Shown here: one piece after another, positions 24,899-26,279 of the stretch
Numbering within the stretch: position 1 is the stretch's first letter
Layout of the letters: every line of letters begins with the position of its first letter
Source of the DNA: an uncultured euryarchaeote
GTDB lineage: Archaea > Thermoplasmatota > Thermoplasmata > UBA10834
Length of the DNA: 26,279 nt
Direction: 5' to 3'
Assembly: GCA_937872085.1 (NCBI GenBank)
Contig: CALMQK010000183.1
Location: 1-26,279 of the forward strand
Position numbers and translations under genes: made by a program
Notes under the pieces: generated by a model
Databases searched by the model: none
Told to the model about the DNA's origin: nothing
Seen by the model: the letters and a program-made list of their open reading frames with translations, nothing else

Positions 24899-25273
24899 CC
24901 GAGCGAAGTGCCACGATTATCGTTTGACTTGCCGGGAGTCCTTGAGATTTTGTTACAGTTTATTGCATCGAGTTTCGAAATTCGTTTAATCGAAGTTCGC
25001 TCAAAAACGCTGTTAAGACATCGTTCGGAAGACGAAAGCCACTGCAACAATCCGCGTAATGTGCTCTGATTCGAATTGTTCGGTTATGCCGTCGACCGAT
25101 CTCGACCGAATCTCTGTCAATTGTAAATCATGACTGAAGAATCAGAACAGCATTTCGGTCGCAGCGGCACAACCTCTTCCTGTCAGATGTGCGCAGGTTA
25201 TCATTCCGAAAATGGACAAAGATGGGTCCAGTCAATCGGCTTCGATAGGTATCCATGTTGCGTTTGATCTCGT

Positions 25274-26279
25274 TCACTTCTTCCGGAGATAACGGTACGA
25301 GATGTAGCAGCTCCCTTCTCGCGATACCATGCACGGTCCGACTGGCGAGGCTGGGGTGCACCGTTTTGCGAAGAGCGGACACTCCTCGCTCGTGGCGATC
25401 CCTCGGAGCATCTCGCCGCACATGCAACCCTTCGCCTCGCTGTGTTCCTTCTCTTGGATAGGGAGCAGCAGGTCCTCAAAACTCTTCCTCGCATCGTGCT
25501 TCTCGAGCTTCTTCCGCACTGCGAGACCGCTTCTCTTGATCACTGGAAACCCCCGCCAGACGACGTCCGAAGGCTCGAAGGCCTTCTTCATCGCGTCTAG
25601 CGCCAAGAGGTTTCCTTCGGGGTGCACGACCCGGACATATTCGTTCTCCACTTGGGCCCGCCCTTCCTTGATCTGGTTCGCGAGCATGTAGACTGCCATC
25701 ATCAGGTCGAGCGGCTCGAAGCCCGCTACCACCTGCGGCATATGGTATTCCTTTGAAAGGAACTCATAAGGCTTTGTCCCGATGATCGTGCTGACATGTC
25801 CGGGCTCGATCATGCCGTCCAGCTTTATCTCGCCCATCCGGGCTATGGCTTCCAATGCTGGGGGCACGGTCCTGTGACAGCTGAGAACTGAGAAGTTGTC
25901 CGGCGGATCCGCGAGCAAGGCAGAGGCGGTCGTGGGCGCGGTCGTCTCGAACCCGAGCCCCATGAACACGACCTCCTTCTTCGACTTTCTCGCGAGGGCG
26001 ACAGCATCGTCGATTCCGAAGACGATCCGCACATCCGCACCTTCGGTCTTCGCGTCGTTGAGCGAGCCGGTCTCCCCAGGGACCTTCATGGCGTCCCCGA
26101 AGGCCGTCACCGTGAGTCCCGACCTGGCAAGGGCAAGTATCTCCTCGATCTCGACTTGAGGCGTGACGCAGACCGGGCATCCAGGCCCCTGTCGGATGTC
26201 CACTCCGACATCCTTGAAGACACTGTCGAGGCCGAACCTGATCAGGGTGTCCTGATGCGTCCCGCAGACATGCATCAGC
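25274..26279 (-). CDS. hypD: Hydrogenase maturation protein HypD (5' end outside window)
   Basis: HypD is a [4Fe-4S] scaffold that, with HypC, assembles the Fe(CN)2CO unit of [NiFe] hydrogenases. The visible part, about 335 residues, runs to the natural stop. It shows the LMHVCGTHQDT motif at the window edge, GPGCPVCVTP, FMGLGFETTAPTT, SCHRTVPPAL, the DGMIEPGHVSTIIG segment, VAGFEPLDLM, and the C-terminal cluster-binding region (GCMCGEMLRG, ECPLF, RCTPASPVGPCMVS.EGSC). The codon before the first visible Met is CTG and family proteins have about 35-45 residues before this motif, so the gene runs off the window rather than starting here. It is on the same strand as the Hdr operon but separated by 545 bases and a strong promoter, so it is probably a separate unit. 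Confidence 0.95.
   Translation of the reverse strand, partial: LMHVCGTHQDTLIRFGLDSVFKDVGVDIRQGPGCPVCVTPQVEIEEILALARSGLTVTAFGDAMKVPGETGSLNDAKTEGADVRIVFGIDDAVALARKSKKEVVFMGLGFETTAPTTASALLADPPDNFSVLSCHRTVPPALEAIARMGEIKLDGMIEPGHVSTIIGTKPYEFLSKEYHMPQVVAGFEPLDLMMAVYMLANQIKEGRAQVENEYVRVVHPEGNLLALDAMKKAFEPSDVVWRGFPVIKRSGLAVRKKLEKHDARKSFEDLLLPIQEKEHSEAKGCMCGEMLRGIATSEECPLFAKRCTPASPVGPCMVSREGSCYISYRYLRKK

Larger units (their letters stand above)
24729..25273. other. Gene-free AT-richer spacer between the Hdr operon and hypD
   Basis: This is the only stretch over 300 bases without a gene. It is clearly AT-richer than the flanks and I find no convincing protein or RNA gene in it. It holds the promoter and leader of the Hdr operon (minus strand) and the 3' region after hypD. 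Three TTCGAA-centred palindromes lie at 24889-24898, 24973-24980 and 25069-25076. Confidence 0.7.

Noticed and set aside
24856..25050. Short minus-strand frame in the AT-rich spacer
   Set aside because: It spans the TATA box of the Hdr operon, has no ribosome site and no family features.
25128..25427. A 99-codon minus-strand frame overlapping the end of hypD
   Set aside because: Its first half overlaps the conserved cysteine-rich end of hypD in another frame, and the rest shows no recognisable domain.
1..26279. CRISPR arrays, insertion sequences, transposases or integrase sites
   Set aside because: I looked for regularly spaced repeats, terminal inverted repeats and transposase motifs and saw none. 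The only clear repeat is within the Cys-motif gene.

Overview
The window is about 26 kb of moderately GC-rich archaeal DNA. The archaeal signs are TATA/BRE-like promoters, zinc-ribbon proteins, short or absent leaders, and an Mvh-type (group 3c) [NiFe] hydrogenase tied to heterodisulfide reductase (Hdr) genes. The style, with small zinc-ribbon proteins and very large HdrA proteins, suggests an anaerobic member of the Thermoplasmatota or a relative; that placement is inference. No methanogenesis marker such as mcr lies in the window, so methanogenesis cannot be claimed.

Left part (1-4,855). It opens with the 3' end of a tRNA, probably tRNA-Ser. A MobA-like nucleotidyltransferase follows on the minus strand, then two plus-strand zinc-ribbon proteins, one with membrane segments and one with a probable GAF-like domain. 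Next is hypE (plus), facing a minus-strand pair made of a GyrI-like protein and a hydrogenase maturation protease.

Central part (5,029-24,728). Fifteen tightly packed minus-strand genes encode an unusually elaborate Hdr/Mvh electron-transfer system. They form two transcription units. The distal unit, in reading order, is hdrA (697 aa), hdrC, hdrB, mvhD, a two-module hdrA (1011 aa), an MvhD-HdrD fusion and a small protein with a duplicated Cys motif. A gap of 178 bases follows. The proximal unit is hdrA N-half, hdrA C-half, mvhD fused to a helix-turn-helix-like module, a second two-module hdrA (1012 aa), mvhD, the same helix-turn-helix-like module as a stand-alone gene, mvhG and mvhA. Most junctions are ATGA-type overlaps or gaps of a few bases, which implies coupled translation and fixed stoichiometry.

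Right part (24,729-26,279). A gene-free, visibly AT-richer spacer of 545 bases carries a clear minus-strand TATA box and three TTCGAA palindromes. It is followed by the 3' part of hypD, cut by the window edge.

Working model. H2 is oxidised at MvhA/MvhG. Electrons enter through MvhD [2Fe-2S] proteins to HdrA flavoproteins, where flavin-based bifurcation is possible, and leave to HdrBC or HdrD-type CCG-domain subunits and to ferredoxin. HypD, HypE and the protease mature the NiFe centre. The notable features are two copies of an mvhD-hdrA-mvhD block, fused and split versions of the same modules side by side, and a small Cys-motif protein of unknown role at the end of the Hdr operon.
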